DNA of 29,744 nucleotides from an uncultured Collinsella sp. Its GTDB lineage: Bacteria; Actinomycetota; Coriobacteriia; Coriobacteriales; Coriobacteriaceae. The translations under genes and the position numbers were made by a program. The stretch spans positions 1-29,744 of the forward strand of contig CAAETU010000033.1 in assembly GCA_900759045.1 (NCBI GenBank), given 5' to 3'. Under the pieces are notes generated by a model. It was not told the DNA's origin. It saw nothing but the letters and a program-made list of their open reading frames with translations, and ran no database searches. The first letter of the stretch is position 1. Each line of letters opens with the position of its first letter. Below are positions 16,144 through 24,396 of the stretch, piece after piece.

Positions 16144-17385
16144 ATGGCAAACGATAAACAGCAAGAAGGCTTGTCGGCGCAAGAGCGTCTCGCGCGTCTT
16201 TATAGTGCTCGTGCTGAGGGACAGCAGGAGGACGCGACATCGTTCGCGGGTGAGACTGCGGGAGCGTCCATTTCGTCAGATGTACCGCAGGCTCAAACGG
16301 TTTCTACTCAGGAGCGTCTCGACCGCCTGCGAGCGCGACGCGCTGGCGTGCCTCTTCCGGGCGATCCGGAGGCAGCTACTCCGGTAAACAACGAGGGCGC
16401 GAATCGCCCTCGCTTTAACATCAATCTTTCGCGCATCGTGGACGCGATTCCCACCATTGTTCGGTTTTTCCCACTGCGTATTTTTACGGTTTGGGGGCTC
16501 TGCTCGGTCTGGTACCGCATGTACTTGAACGTTGGCGGAGACGATGTGTTGCATACGGGGCTTCCGGCGCCGGGGTATAGCGCATTCAATCCATTCGCTC
16601 TGGGTGCTGTTGTATTCATTGGTCTTCTCGTAGTTTTGACAGAAATCATTGCCGGCCCGTTGAGCTTGATCATTAAGCAGTTAATCATCGGCGCCACGTA
16701 TTTCTTCCGCGGTTCTGCCGCCACCCGCGAGGCCCGCGACCGTGCGCATGCGAACTTCAGCCTGCGCCGGCTCGTCACCGAGACGGTCCGCGGCTACCAC
16801 AGCGGCTACTCGGTCTTCGGCTCCATGGCCCGCGCGACCCGCGGCGCCCGCAACAGCGCCTCCACGCTCGATTACGGCGTCGGGGCCTTCACGGGGGAGG
16901 ATCCCAACGCGCCCGTCTACGACGACGGCCTGGGCGACCGCCCCTCGCAGATGGAGCTCACTGACGACGCGGCGTCGAGGATCTGGGACCTGTACTACCC
17001 GGCCTACGGCGCCGAGGGCCCCATGTCCAACCTGCACGAGGCGCTCGCCTCGGGCGACCCGCAGGACTACACGACCCTGATGAGCCTCGCCCTCAACGTG
17101 GCGGAGTGGTGCGAGCAAAACGGCACGCCCGACACGCACGGCTGGTTCGACGACCCCGCCTACCCGGGCGACTACGTCGACGCCGGCACGTTCTACCTCA
17201 TGGCGTACTCGTTCTGGGAGCGGGAGGCCGAGGCGCGGCGCGTGGGGCCGATCGAGCCGCTCGCGGACGACATGAGCCGCTTCATCCTGCGCCACCTGAG
17301 CGACTGGTCGCGCGAGAACGCCCACGCCTACCGCTGGCGCGGCGACTGGCGTGACGCGGACTACTTCGACAAGGACCGCCTGTAG
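16144..17385 (+). CDS. Unknown membrane protein with a mosaic, very GC-rich C-terminal domain
   Basis: A 413-residue protein. The N-terminal cytosolic part has two copies of a helical motif, SAQERLARLYSARA (11-24) and STQERLDRLRARRA (54-67). Hydrophobic segments lie at about 103-125 and 151-188, probably two or three membrane helices. A soluble domain rich in aromatic and acidic residues fills 195-413 (RIWDLYYPAYG, LNVAEWCEQNG, FYLMAYSFWEREAE) and is not recognised. The reading frame is continuous, but from about base 16700 the DNA changes sharply to almost exclusively G/C third positions, so the soluble domain probably came from a different source. AAAGG lies about 9 bases before the ATG. 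Confidence 0.85.
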   Translation: MANDKQQEGLSAQERLARLYSARAEGQQEDATSFAGETAGASISSDVPQAQTVSTQERLDRLRARRAGVPLPGDPEAATPVNNEGANRPRFNINLSRIVDAIPTIVRFFPLRIFTVWGLCSVWYRMYLNVGGDDVLHTGLPAPGYSAFNPFALGAVVFIGLLVVLTEIIAGPLSLIIKQLIIGATYFFRGSAATREARDRAHANFSLRRLVTETVRGYHSGYSVFGSMARATRGARNSASTLDYGVGAFTGEDPNAPVYDDGLGDRPSQMELTDDAASRIWDLYYPAYGAEGPMSNLHEALASGDPQDYTTLMSLALNVAEWCEQNGTPDTHGWFDDPAYPGDYVDAGTFYLMAYSFWEREAEARRVGPIEPLADDMSRFILRHLSDWSRENAHAYRWRGDWRDADYFDKDRL

Positions 17386-17400
17386 GCGGCGGAGGGGGAA
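16700..17400 (+). other. GC-rich insert or recombined segment inside the 16144-17385 gene
   Basis: Hand counts give about 77% GC in 16801-16860 and 70% in 17281-17340, against 53% in 16141-16200. The shift occurs within the codons after the last membrane segment and reverts just before the next gene (17407). No repeats, IS ends or integrase gene flank it, so homologous recombination with a GC-rich relative is the simplest reading. Confidence 0.8.
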
Positions 17401-17406
17401 ATACGG

Positions 17407-18312
17407 ATGGCAATTAATCAGAACGGGTCTGGCCGCGGGGGCGCCGGATCCAACGGATCAGATATCAACGATATCGTGAATCGCTTGGGCGGTCCGCGCG
17501 TAGTGGTTGTCCTTGCCGTGGTGGTAATCATTGCCATTGTGGCGGTCACGTCCATCACAAGCGGCATTTCCGACACAAATCGGCAGACCGAGCAGCGTGC
17601 CGAGGCCAAACAGCAGCAAGAAGACGAGGCGGCGCGCGCTCAGCGTAAAAAGGAAAAAGAAGAGCGCCACCAGGAAGAAGCGAAAAAGGCCACAGTGCTC
17701 ACGCTCGATGAGATTACGGACGAGGCGCTGCGCTCGGACTTAGCGCTCGATGCAGATGAGGACGGCAATATTTCGCAAGAGACTGCGGATGAAGCTAGCT
17801 CAATCGACGTCGAGTCGTTTGATTCGCTTCCGCTGTTGGCCAACTTCCACAACATCACGACGTTTGGCATCGGCGACTACGACAGCGAAAGCTACGACAT
17901 AAGCTCCATTAGCAATATCACTCATCTGTCCATTGGCGACTGCTCGGTGCCTCAGGTTGATCTCACACGTTTTCCTCAGCTACAGCGCGTTACCATAAAC
18001 AGGCTCGAGAGCCCCGTCGATACCTTGAATGCCAAAAACATGTCCTCGTTGACGAACGTCCAGATCGAAGGCCTTGATGGCAGTATTGGGACGCTTGACC
18101 TGTCGGGTGATGTGAACCTCAAGGTCCTGAAGATCGGTTGCAGAGTCGATACACTCAATCTGTGCGGGGCAGGCAGGGAAGATGCCTTCCATTTCACTTT
18201 TACACCCAATTGTGTTGGCAAGATCTTGTACGACAGCGACACGAGCAGCAGCCTGGTCGAGTATTTGCAAAAAATGAGCAGTGACTACGGCTACACCATG
18301 GAGCAGCAGTAG
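17407..18312 (+). CDS. Membrane-anchored LRR-like protein with degenerate EF-hand (paralogue 1)
   Basis: A 301-residue protein: Gly/Asn-rich start, the shared RLGGPR motif, a transmembrane helix at about 31-53, a charged Glu/Lys/Gln-rich stalk, then an EF-hand-like loop DADEDGNISQET. The loop lacks the acidic residue at its twelfth position, so calcium binding is doubtful. The remainder (about 140-301) has leucine-rich-repeat-like units with regular LDLS/LNL-type strands (ITHLSIGDC, LTNVQIEGL, GTLDLSGDVNLKVLKIG). With one N-terminal helix the LRR part should be outside the membrane. It is a tandem paralogue of the next gene. The start has GGAGGGGG 8 bases upstream. Confidence 0.87.
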   Translation: MAINQNGSGRGGAGSNGSDINDIVNRLGGPRVVVVLAVVVIIAIVAVTSITSGISDTNRQTEQRAEAKQQQEDEAARAQRKKEKEERHQEEAKKATVLTLDEITDEALRSDLALDADEDGNISQETADEASSIDVESFDSLPLLANFHNITTFGIGDYDSESYDISSISNITHLSIGDCSVPQVDLTRFPQLQRVTINRLESPVDTLNAKNMSSLTNVQIEGLDGSIGTLDLSGDVNLKVLKIGCRVDTLNLCGAGREDAFHFTFTPNCVGKILYDSDTSSSLVEYLQKMSSDYGYTMEQQ

Positions 18313-18339
18313 CGATGCGCTCAAGTGAGGAGAAGCGAT

Positions 18340-19404
18340 ATGGCGAATTTTAAGCCCGACATGTCTTGGCGGGATAACGAACGGGTTCAGCGTGTGACCG
18401 AGCAGCCTACGGGCGGGGCTAATGAGCCGGCTGCCGAGACGCCGGATGTGCGGGTGAATATGCGTCCGAACGGGCAGGCAACCGAACAGTCTGCTGGGCA
18501 GGCGCAGCAGACGCTGGGGCGTTCGACAAGTCGGATCCCTCGCCCTGCCAGGCAGCCGAATGGACAGGCGGCTGAACGTGCAAATGAAGCCGTTTCTCGC
18601 TTGGGCGGCGTTCGCGCCCTGGTAGTGCTTGCGGCGGTTGTGGTCATAGGCGCGGTTGCTGCCTTTGCCGTGATTGGCGGCGTCGGTGACGTGCAAGGCG
18701 CCGGAGAAGCCTCGTCGAGCGCCTCTAAAGAGTCGAGCTCAACTGACGCCTCTGGCTCCGAGACCAAGAAAGAAAAAGGTCTCGTCGATGTTGATGCGAT
18801 CACGGATGATACCCTGCACGGGCTGCTTGCCGACTACGATAACGATGACGATGGCCAGCTGACCGCCAAGGAGACCCAGCGCATCACAGAGCTGGTCGTG
18901 AGTGACGAGGTGACTGATTTCACGCCCATTAGCAAGCTGGACAAGCTCGACACGCTCGGCATCAATACCCTGAGCGCCAAGAGTGCAGACTTTAGCGAGC
19001 TCGAGGCACTCGAGGTGCTCAAGTTTGGCGACATGACGACCCAGGACCTCGACCTGAGCGTCTGTCCCAAGCTTAATTCCTTTAAGATCGAGGGCCTTAA
19101 GGGTGCTGTCAGTTCCATCAACGCCTCGGGTCTTAAGAACCTGATGTTCTTTACCGTTGACCAGGGCCTTCAGGGTGACGTCGAGAAGATTGATCTTTCG
19201 AACGATGACATTCTTGGCGCACTCGAGATTACCTGCAACGTCGGTGAGCTCAACCTGTCGGGTTGCAGCCACTCGTTCCCCAAGCTCAACATTGCCGCTG
19301 ATCACATCGACAAGATTGTGGTCGACAGCAACACCAACGCGGATCTCGTGGCTACCCTGCGTGACCTCTGCGCTCAGAAAGGCTGGACGCTGGAGGAGCG
19401 GTGA
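18340..19404 (+). CDS. Membrane-anchored LRR-like protein with EF-hand (paralogue 2)
   Basis: A 354-residue protein with a Gln/Ala/Gly/Pro-rich cytosolic part of about 85 residues, the motif RLGGVRALVVLAAVVVIGAV containing a transmembrane helix at about 89-112, and a Ser-rich stalk. Next is a full EF-hand loop DNDDDGQLTAKE (Asp1, Asp3, Asp5, Gly6, Glu12), then LRR-like units (SKLDKLDTLGI, EALEVLKFGD, GELNLSGC) to the end. The EF-hand should bind calcium outside the cell; its paralogue has lost the last ligand. ATG 18340 follows GAGGAGA with normal spacing; an ATG-like start 15 bases earlier is less well placed. Ligand sensing for the cytosolic kinases is a guess from context. Confidence 0.87.
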   Translation: MANFKPDMSWRDNERVQRVTEQPTGGANEPAAETPDVRVNMRPNGQATEQSAGQAQQTLGRSTSRIPRPARQPNGQAAERANEAVSRLGGVRALVVLAAVVVIGAVAAFAVIGGVGDVQGAGEASSSASKESSSTDASGSETKKEKGLVDVDAITDDTLHGLLADYDNDDDGQLTAKETQRITELVVSDEVTDFTPISKLDKLDTLGINTLSAKSADFSELEALEVLKFGDMTTQDLDLSVCPKLNSFKIEGLKGAVSSINASGLKNLMFFTVDQGLQGDVEKIDLSNDDILGALEITCNVGELNLSGCSHSFPKLNIAADHIDKIVVDSNTNADLVATLRDLCAQKGWTLEER

Positions 19405-19491
19405 CGAATACGATGGATGCGCGCCGCCATGGTTCGAGGTAGCATTCAGCGGAATGGGCGACGATGGGTTATGCCTGTGGAGGTGGCTCAA

Positions 19492-20829
19492 ATGGAAGAT
19501 ATGACCAGTAAAGAATACGATGTCTTTTTTAGCTACGAGACTTCGACTTCTTCCGAGCTTGTGCGCAAGCTGGCTGAGGTGCTTGAAGGGCATGGCTTAA
19601 AATGCTGGTATGCTAAGAACAATATAACGATTGGAAAATGGAGAAAGCAGATTTATGAGGCGCTGGACAGTTGCCGCGTCTTTATCTTGCTGCTGAACAG
19701 GGCGGCGTCATTGTCTGATGAGGTTGATGATGAAATCGAAAATGCTATCGTTCTGAACCGCAAGGGCGATCTCGAGCTCCTTCCCATTCGTTGTGATAAC
19801 GAGATTGAGCCGAGTCTGGACCGGCATTTGCTGCGCTATCAGCAGCTTGATTGGACTTCGGGCGTTAACGAGCAAGCCATCTCGCAACTGTTTGAGTATC
19901 TAAAGGGTGTCTTGCCTGATCGTTTTGACGATTCCGGCAATGTGGTCCAAACCGCACGAACGGCAAATAAATATTATGAACTGTACGGTGACGAAAGCGA
20001 TCAAGAAGCAAAGTGGCTTCATGTCCAGCAAGAGATGCTTCGCAGCTATGACGCCCCTGTCTTCCAGAAGATATTCAATGAAATAGAATGCCATAGCGTT
20101 CTCGATCTTGGCACGAATGATGGTTTCCAGCTTGTTGATCGCTTGGCTTCGTGTGATTCGCTTGAGTTTGCGTTGGGTATTGATGTAAATCCCAATGCGA
20201 TTCGCATGGCTTCGGAAGCGTATGCCGACGACTCTCGTTATTTGTTCGAAGAAGCCGATTGCGAAGCTGCTTCGTTTTCCGATTACCTTGAAAGCCGTCT
20301 TGCACAGGCGGGGAAGAAAGGATTTGACCTCGTAATCCTGTCCATGGTGCTTCTCCATTTAAAAAACCCGTTAAAGCTGCTTCGTGTTGTGCGTAAGCAC
20401 ATGAATCGCGGAGGCTATATCTTCATTCGGGATATCGACGATGGATTTAATATCGCCTATCCGGACGATGAGGGCTACTTTGCGCGGCTGAACAGGCTTT
20501 GTGGGGAGATTACGACGACTGGCTTCCGTTTTAGCGGAAGACAGCTGCTTGAAAAACTAACGAGGGCTGGGTTCAAGGACATTTCATTCGAGGGCAGTGG
20601 CATTTCAACTGTGGGGATGGACCAGGATCAGCGTTCGGCTTTGCTGTCGGCTTCTTTTGGATGGCTCGGGGGAGATTTAAGGCTTCGCGCCAAGAACAAT
20701 CCCGATAACGATGAGTATCAACAAGATGCTGATTGGTTTGAAGAGACATACGATGAAATTGAGGAACGTTTTCTAGATGTCGGTTTCTTCTATCATGAGG
20801 GATATGTCATCTATACTGCACGAAAGTAG
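19492..20829 (+). CDS. TIR-domain / class I SAM methyltransferase fusion
   Basis: A 445-residue fusion. Residues 8-140 form a TIR domain: YDVFFSYE strand A, CWYAKNNITIG, RVFILLLN, and the VDDEIENA helix whose Glu81 matches the catalytic glutamate of NAD-cleaving TIRs such as SARM1. Residues 160-445 form a class I methyltransferase: motif I VLDLGTNDG (203-211), acidic Asp231 in LGIDVNP and FDLVILSMVLLHLKNP (278-293). I know TIR domains fused to many effectors, but not this pairing. The AT-rich DNA (about 43% GC in 19921-19980) differs from the upstream genes. I start at ATG 19492, which has GGAGGT 7 bases upstream. The substrate may be a small molecule or protein. It is the last gene of the array and ends at a bidirectional terminator. 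Confidence 0.9.
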   Translation: MEDMTSKEYDVFFSYETSTSSELVRKLAEVLEGHGLKCWYAKNNITIGKWRKQIYEALDSCRVFILLLNRAASLSDEVDDEIENAIVLNRKGDLELLPIRCDNEIEPSLDRHLLRYQQLDWTSGVNEQAISQLFEYLKGVLPDRFDDSGNVVQTARTANKYYELYGDESDQEAKWLHVQQEMLRSYDAPVFQKIFNEIECHSVLDLGTNDGFQLVDRLASCDSLEFALGIDVNPNAIRMASEAYADDSRYLFEEADCEAASFSDYLESRLAQAGKKGFDLVILSMVLLHLKNPLKLLRVVRKHMNRGGYIFIRDIDDGFNIAYPDDEGYFARLNRLCGEITTTGFRFSGRQLLEKLTRAGFKDISFEGSGISTVGMDQDQRSALLSASFGWLGGDLRLRAKNNPDNDEYQQDADWFEETYDEIEERFLDVGFFYHEGYVIYTARK

Positions 20830-20840
20830 TTCACATGAAT

Positions 20841-20876
20841 AAAAAAGGGGCTCGGTTTTGAATCGAGCCCCTTTTT
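20841..20876. terminator. Bidirectional rho-independent terminator between convergent TIR genes
   Basis: GGGGCTCG (20847-20854) pairs with CGAGCCCC (20864-20871), with AAAAAA before and TTTTT after. It serves the TIR-methyltransferase gene on the plus strand and the TIR-DUF4357 gene on the minus strand. Confidence 0.93.
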
Positions 20877-20886
20877 GGCGTATTCA

Positions 20887-21903
20887 TTATTTGCTGGACT
20901 GATTCTTAAGCAGCTCTCCAAGACGTATGCCGTTCTTGTTTTTCCAATCATATTTGCCATTGCTACTGCGGCCAAATACAAATGCCGAGGCAGCTGAGGG
21001 GCTGCTGAAAACAAGATCTTTTGTCAGCACATTGTTTTCGTCGATGAAATTTTGCTCTTGGGCTCGACGTTTGGGAACTGATGCGGGGCAAGTTGCAGTG
21101 ATATCGGGGCTAATCTCACTTCCCGCTTTGAGGGTATAGCCGATGCCCTCGGAATAAACGCAAGTTGCTGTGACGCCTTTGGAGTGCGCTTTAAGTGTAA
21201 GGCCATCGATTTCGCTGAGTACTGCTGTTTCCTCTTCGGCGATATCTGCTGCTGCCTCATATTCGTTTTCATCGTCCATCATGTTAATTTTGCCACTGAG
21301 GATGGGTTTGGAGGCATTGAAGATTTTGTCTGCGAGCCAGGTTGCTATGCATGTCTCGACATAAGTGTAGTCGCTATCGCTTGCCTTTGATAACGTATCT
21401 ACCAATCTGGGCAAAATACCTTCTAGGCCATTGTACTCGAGAATGTTATGCCAGATTTTGCTTGGAGCTTCGTCTGGGTCGTTGTTATAAGAGCTTGCGT
21501 CTCCTGTATGCAGGAGTTCCTTTTCGGCCTTATCCTGACTGTTCCAAAAGACCGGGATACATAAGCCCCTATTGTTGGGTTTAATGCTAAAGAAATGATA
21601 TTCATGACGGCAAAGCTCACTATTAATGTAGTTAGGAGTTACGAAAGCTAAGAACATGTCTGAATCCGTGATGGCGCTTTCGACTTTGTCCATCCACTTT
21701 TCGCCGTAATCGATGGAGTCGATGTCCAGAAATTCTTTGGCATAAAAGTTCGTTTCGGGAAAGTACTTTTTGTCTGAATTAAGCAAGGAAAAAGTCTTTT
21801 TCACAATTCGAACGAGATGGTTGTAGAGGTTGTCGTCACGTTTGTAGCTGATGAAGACGTTGATTGGTTTTTTGTCATTGTGAATTGCGATTTTATCGGA
21901 CAT
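20887..21903 (-). CDS. TIR-domain protein with C-terminal DUF4357
   Basis: A 338-residue protein. Residues 13-140 form a TIR domain: INVFISYKRDD, DSDMFLAFVTPNYINSELCRHEYHFF with Glu101 in the position of the TIR NADase glutamate. The C-terminal part (about 250-338) matches the DUF4357 pattern: GYTLKAGSEIS, VPKRRAQ, LTKDLVFSSPSAASAFVFGRSSNG and WKNKNGIRLGELL. DUF4357 is a small domain often attached to enzymes and conflict-system proteins. The DNA is AT-rich (about 35% GC in 21721-21780). GGAAGGAAAG precedes the ATG. It is the third gene of the minus-strand operon starting at P4 and would act as a cytosolic effector or NAD-derived signal producer. Confidence 0.92.
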   Translation of the reverse strand: MSDKIAIHNDKKPINVFISYKRDDNLYNHLVRIVKKTFSLLNSDKKYFPETNFYAKEFLDIDSIDYGEKWMDKVESAITDSDMFLAFVTPNYINSELCRHEYHFFSIKPNNRGLCIPVFWNSQDKAEKELLHTGDASSYNNDPDEAPSKIWHNILEYNGLEGILPRLVDTLSKASDSDYTYVETCIATWLADKIFNASKPILSGKINMMDDENEYEAAADIAEEETAVLSEIDGLTLKAHSKGVTATCVYSEGIGYTLKAGSEISPDITATCPASVPKRRAQEQNFIDENNVLTKDLVFSSPSAASAFVFGRSSNGKYDWKNKNGIRLGELLKNQSSK

Positions 21904-21939
21904 AGCTTTCCTTCCAAATGTGATTTAGGGGTTGAACGA

Positions 21940-24336
21940 TTATTTGACAATGCTGCCCTTGGCGATGCGGGCTGAGAGGGCGACGATGATTCGATCGTAG
22001 GCGTAGACGTCTTTTCCTAGCAGGAACCCGCGGGCGCCGAGTACGTCGTTGTTGGATGTCATGTAGGCGTGACGCATGAGGATGTCGGACTTGCGAACGC
22101 CTTCGGCCCCACTCTTGTTGGCCTTGCCGCTCAGGAACGCATCGACGGCTGCTGCACGCATACGCTGCTCGCGTTCCTGTTCGATGGTGCCGTGCCCCAG
22201 TTCGGTCATGCCCGTTGCCCGGCAATAGGCAAGCCAACGATCGTGTTCCATGTCTCCTAAACGACAAATAAGGTTGAATTCCTCGCGGTTCTTCTGCTCG
22301 TTGGCATCGAACTCGGCTTTGGTGGCTGCGTCGGGAACGACGGAGCTTAATATCGCATTGGCAATGTTGTCGTTATTCGAAGCCGGCTTGACCTTGCCCT
22401 GCAGCTTTTCCCTCCAGGCATGCTCGAAGGATCCCTGTTCCACGTCGGCGTCGCTAAAGCCAAGCGCCCAGAAGCGGTAGGGGATATGTGCTGCCGAAGC
22501 TCGGCTGCTGCTCTTGTTGGATTCTTTGCCGTTGTAACTATTGACTGCCTTATCAACGGCGAGTGTTGCGTCAAAATCATTCTTAATGGAGCCATTAAAG
22601 CAAAGGTCGTATGCCGCATTGAGCTGTACAGCCAGACGCTCGCGCTCGTCATTGATGATGTTGCTGTAGGTGTAGAACGCCTTGCGGGCACCAAACGGAT
22701 GCATGATTTTGGCGGCGTCTTTGCCAGTCGTCTGAGTCTTATCGAGGCTTTTAAGGGCGCCTAGGATTTCTTCGCTCTCGATATGGGGACAGATGACGGG
22801 TTGCTGTTTGGTGTAGTCCGGTGAGCCCTGGTCGATAAAGCGATTGTAGATCTGACGTTGGAGCATGAGCGAATAGGAGAGGTTTTGTCCACAATCTCCC
22901 ATGGTTACGAAAGCGTAAAGACGAGCGTCATCGGTAATTAGTGCGCTGTCGGCCTTGGACGATACGCATTTGTTTTGAGCATCGTAGTGCAGCGTAGTGA
23001 CGGTGTCGCCTGCAATAAGGCGATCGGTTGTAACCGAGGGCGCCTCAGCTTCTACAAAGCGAATTGTCGGCATGCCGTTGCAGCTTTCGCCAAACATCTC
23101 GGGGTAGCGGGCGGCTTCGCGTTCTAGTATCGTTCGGGCGTTGGGGTCGACAACAACAATGTTCAGACGAACGCCCGGCATGCGGCCCATCCAGAAGGAA
23201 GTGCGTGTTGCCTGCATGCCGAAATCGCCTGCGCCGAAAACGAGAACGGTGAGATTCTGAGGCTTGGGATTTGGGTCGACGGAGATATCGATGGGCTCGA
23301 GCACGCTGTAGAGTGGGGCTTCTTCAAGTACATCGTATATTTCGTCTTGTACGCGTGAGAGCAAGTGAAGACAAGTCGGCTCATTGTCGGCTTTGATGGC
23401 ATCGAAAATCTGGGCATCATCGGGGTTTTTGTGGGTGCAATGGAGCGTAATCTTGGGCGCGCAGCCGGCCTGAGGATCCTTGTGCGTCGCCTCGAGCATG
23501 TCGATCGTTGCGCTGACATTGTGTTCGGTTTCTTCGCTCGTTACGACGACATCGACTGCGAGCAGATGCTTAACTGCATCGCGCAGCGATGTAATCGTTG
23601 TGAGCACATCGGCTGCTTCGGAGTCGGTGAACACATAGCGCACATAGCCCTGGCACAGATTGCGCAGTACACGCTGACGCTCGCTGTCCTCGTCGCTGCC
23701 TAGACAGAAGATGAGGGCGATGTCGCCGTTGCCATTCGCGTTATTGAGTGTTCCGTCCTTGATGCTGTTAACGATATCACGCGCGAGCAACTCGGTGTTG
23801 GCGTCGACACTCTCAAAGATAATTGCATGGTCGGCATATTTGAGATGACGCTTGATAACGCTGCCCGAGAGACGCGTAGCAACAGCGTTGAAGGCAAATA
23901 GGCCAATTTCGACGGGAAGGGCGATGATGTATGCAAGTGTGAGCAGCGAATAGAGCAGGTTGAATACCTGGCCGGCAATGCTGCCGCCAAGGGGAATAGC
24001 GCTATAGACGGTTGACGTCACATCGGTGAGGCCGGTCTGGATGGTCGTTGTCCATCCCACGGCAAAGAAGTTGGTGATGACCCAGCTAATAAAGTTGAAG
24101 GCTCCCGGCTCCCAGCCCTCGCCAAGATCCGAAGAAAAGCACTGCGCCCAGGTAACGGGGGCGAATAGGCAAAAAGCGCCAAGAGCAAGAATTCCAAAGG
24201 CGACGATGCGACGGTTGGAATTGATCTCGAAGCCAAAGAGTTTGTGCTGATAGTTGTGCCGTTCCAAGTGTATGGAATAGCAGAGCGCGACGAGAGCGAC
24301 GAGGAATGCCGCGGACCAACAGATTGGAGAAATCAA
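21940..24336 (-). CDS. Membrane protein with two Rossmann (RCK/TrkA-N-like) domains and RyR-like C-terminus
   Basis: A 798-residue protein. Four or five hydrophobic segments fill residues 4-160. Two nucleotide-binding-like Rossmann folds follow: one starts at HAIIFESVDANTELLARDIV (about 167) and the second at LTVLVFGAGDFGMQATR (GAGDFG about 365), as in TrkA-N/RCK domains. The last 110 residues (MEHDRWLAYCRATGM, then RKSDILMRHAYM and KDVYAYDRIIV) resemble bacterial RyR domains, proposed to sense nucleotides in conflict systems. The start is TTG at 24336 with a consensus AGGAGGT 7 bases upstream, the only well-placed start. It lies between the unknown 423-residue protein and the TIR-DUF4357 protein. 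A ligand-gated channel or NAD(P)/ADP-ribose sensor is a reasonable inference; the channel pore is not certain. Confidence 0.85.
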   Translation of the reverse strand: MISPICWSAAFLVALVALCYSIHLERHNYQHKLFGFEINSNRRIVAFGILALGAFCLFAPVTWAQCFSSDLGEGWEPGAFNFISWVITNFFAVGWTTTIQTGLTDVTSTVYSAIPLGGSIAGQVFNLLYSLLTLAYIIALPVEIGLFAFNAVATRLSGSVIKRHLKYADHAIIFESVDANTELLARDIVNSIKDGTLNNANGNGDIALIFCLGSDEDSERQRVLRNLCQGYVRYVFTDSEAADVLTTITSLRDAVKHLLAVDVVVTSEETEHNVSATIDMLEATHKDPQAGCAPKITLHCTHKNPDDAQIFDAIKADNEPTCLHLLSRVQDEIYDVLEEAPLYSVLEPIDISVDPNPKPQNLTVLVFGAGDFGMQATRTSFWMGRMPGVRLNIVVVDPNARTILEREAARYPEMFGESCNGMPTIRFVEAEAPSVTTDRLIAGDTVTTLHYDAQNKCVSSKADSALITDDARLYAFVTMGDCGQNLSYSLMLQRQIYNRFIDQGSPDYTKQQPVICPHIESEEILGALKSLDKTQTTGKDAAKIMHPFGARKAFYTYSNIINDERERLAVQLNAAYDLCFNGSIKNDFDATLAVDKAVNSYNGKESNKSSSRASAAHIPYRFWALGFSDADVEQGSFEHAWREKLQGKVKPASNNDNIANAILSSVVPDAATKAEFDANEQKNREEFNLICRLGDMEHDRWLAYCRATGMTELGHGTIEQEREQRMRAAAVDAFLSGKANKSGAEGVRKSDILMRHAYMTSNNDVLGARGFLLGKDVYAYDRIIVALSARIAKGSIVK

Positions 24337-24396
24337 AGTAGGTACCTCCTGTGAGTATAGAGATGAACGGATAACGTGATCTGGGCCTGTTGCCGC

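Noticed and set aside
16681..17325. 214-codon minus-strand frame in the GC-rich segment
   Set aside because: High GC removes stop codons on the opposite strand; the product is Arg/Val/Gly-rich and low in information.
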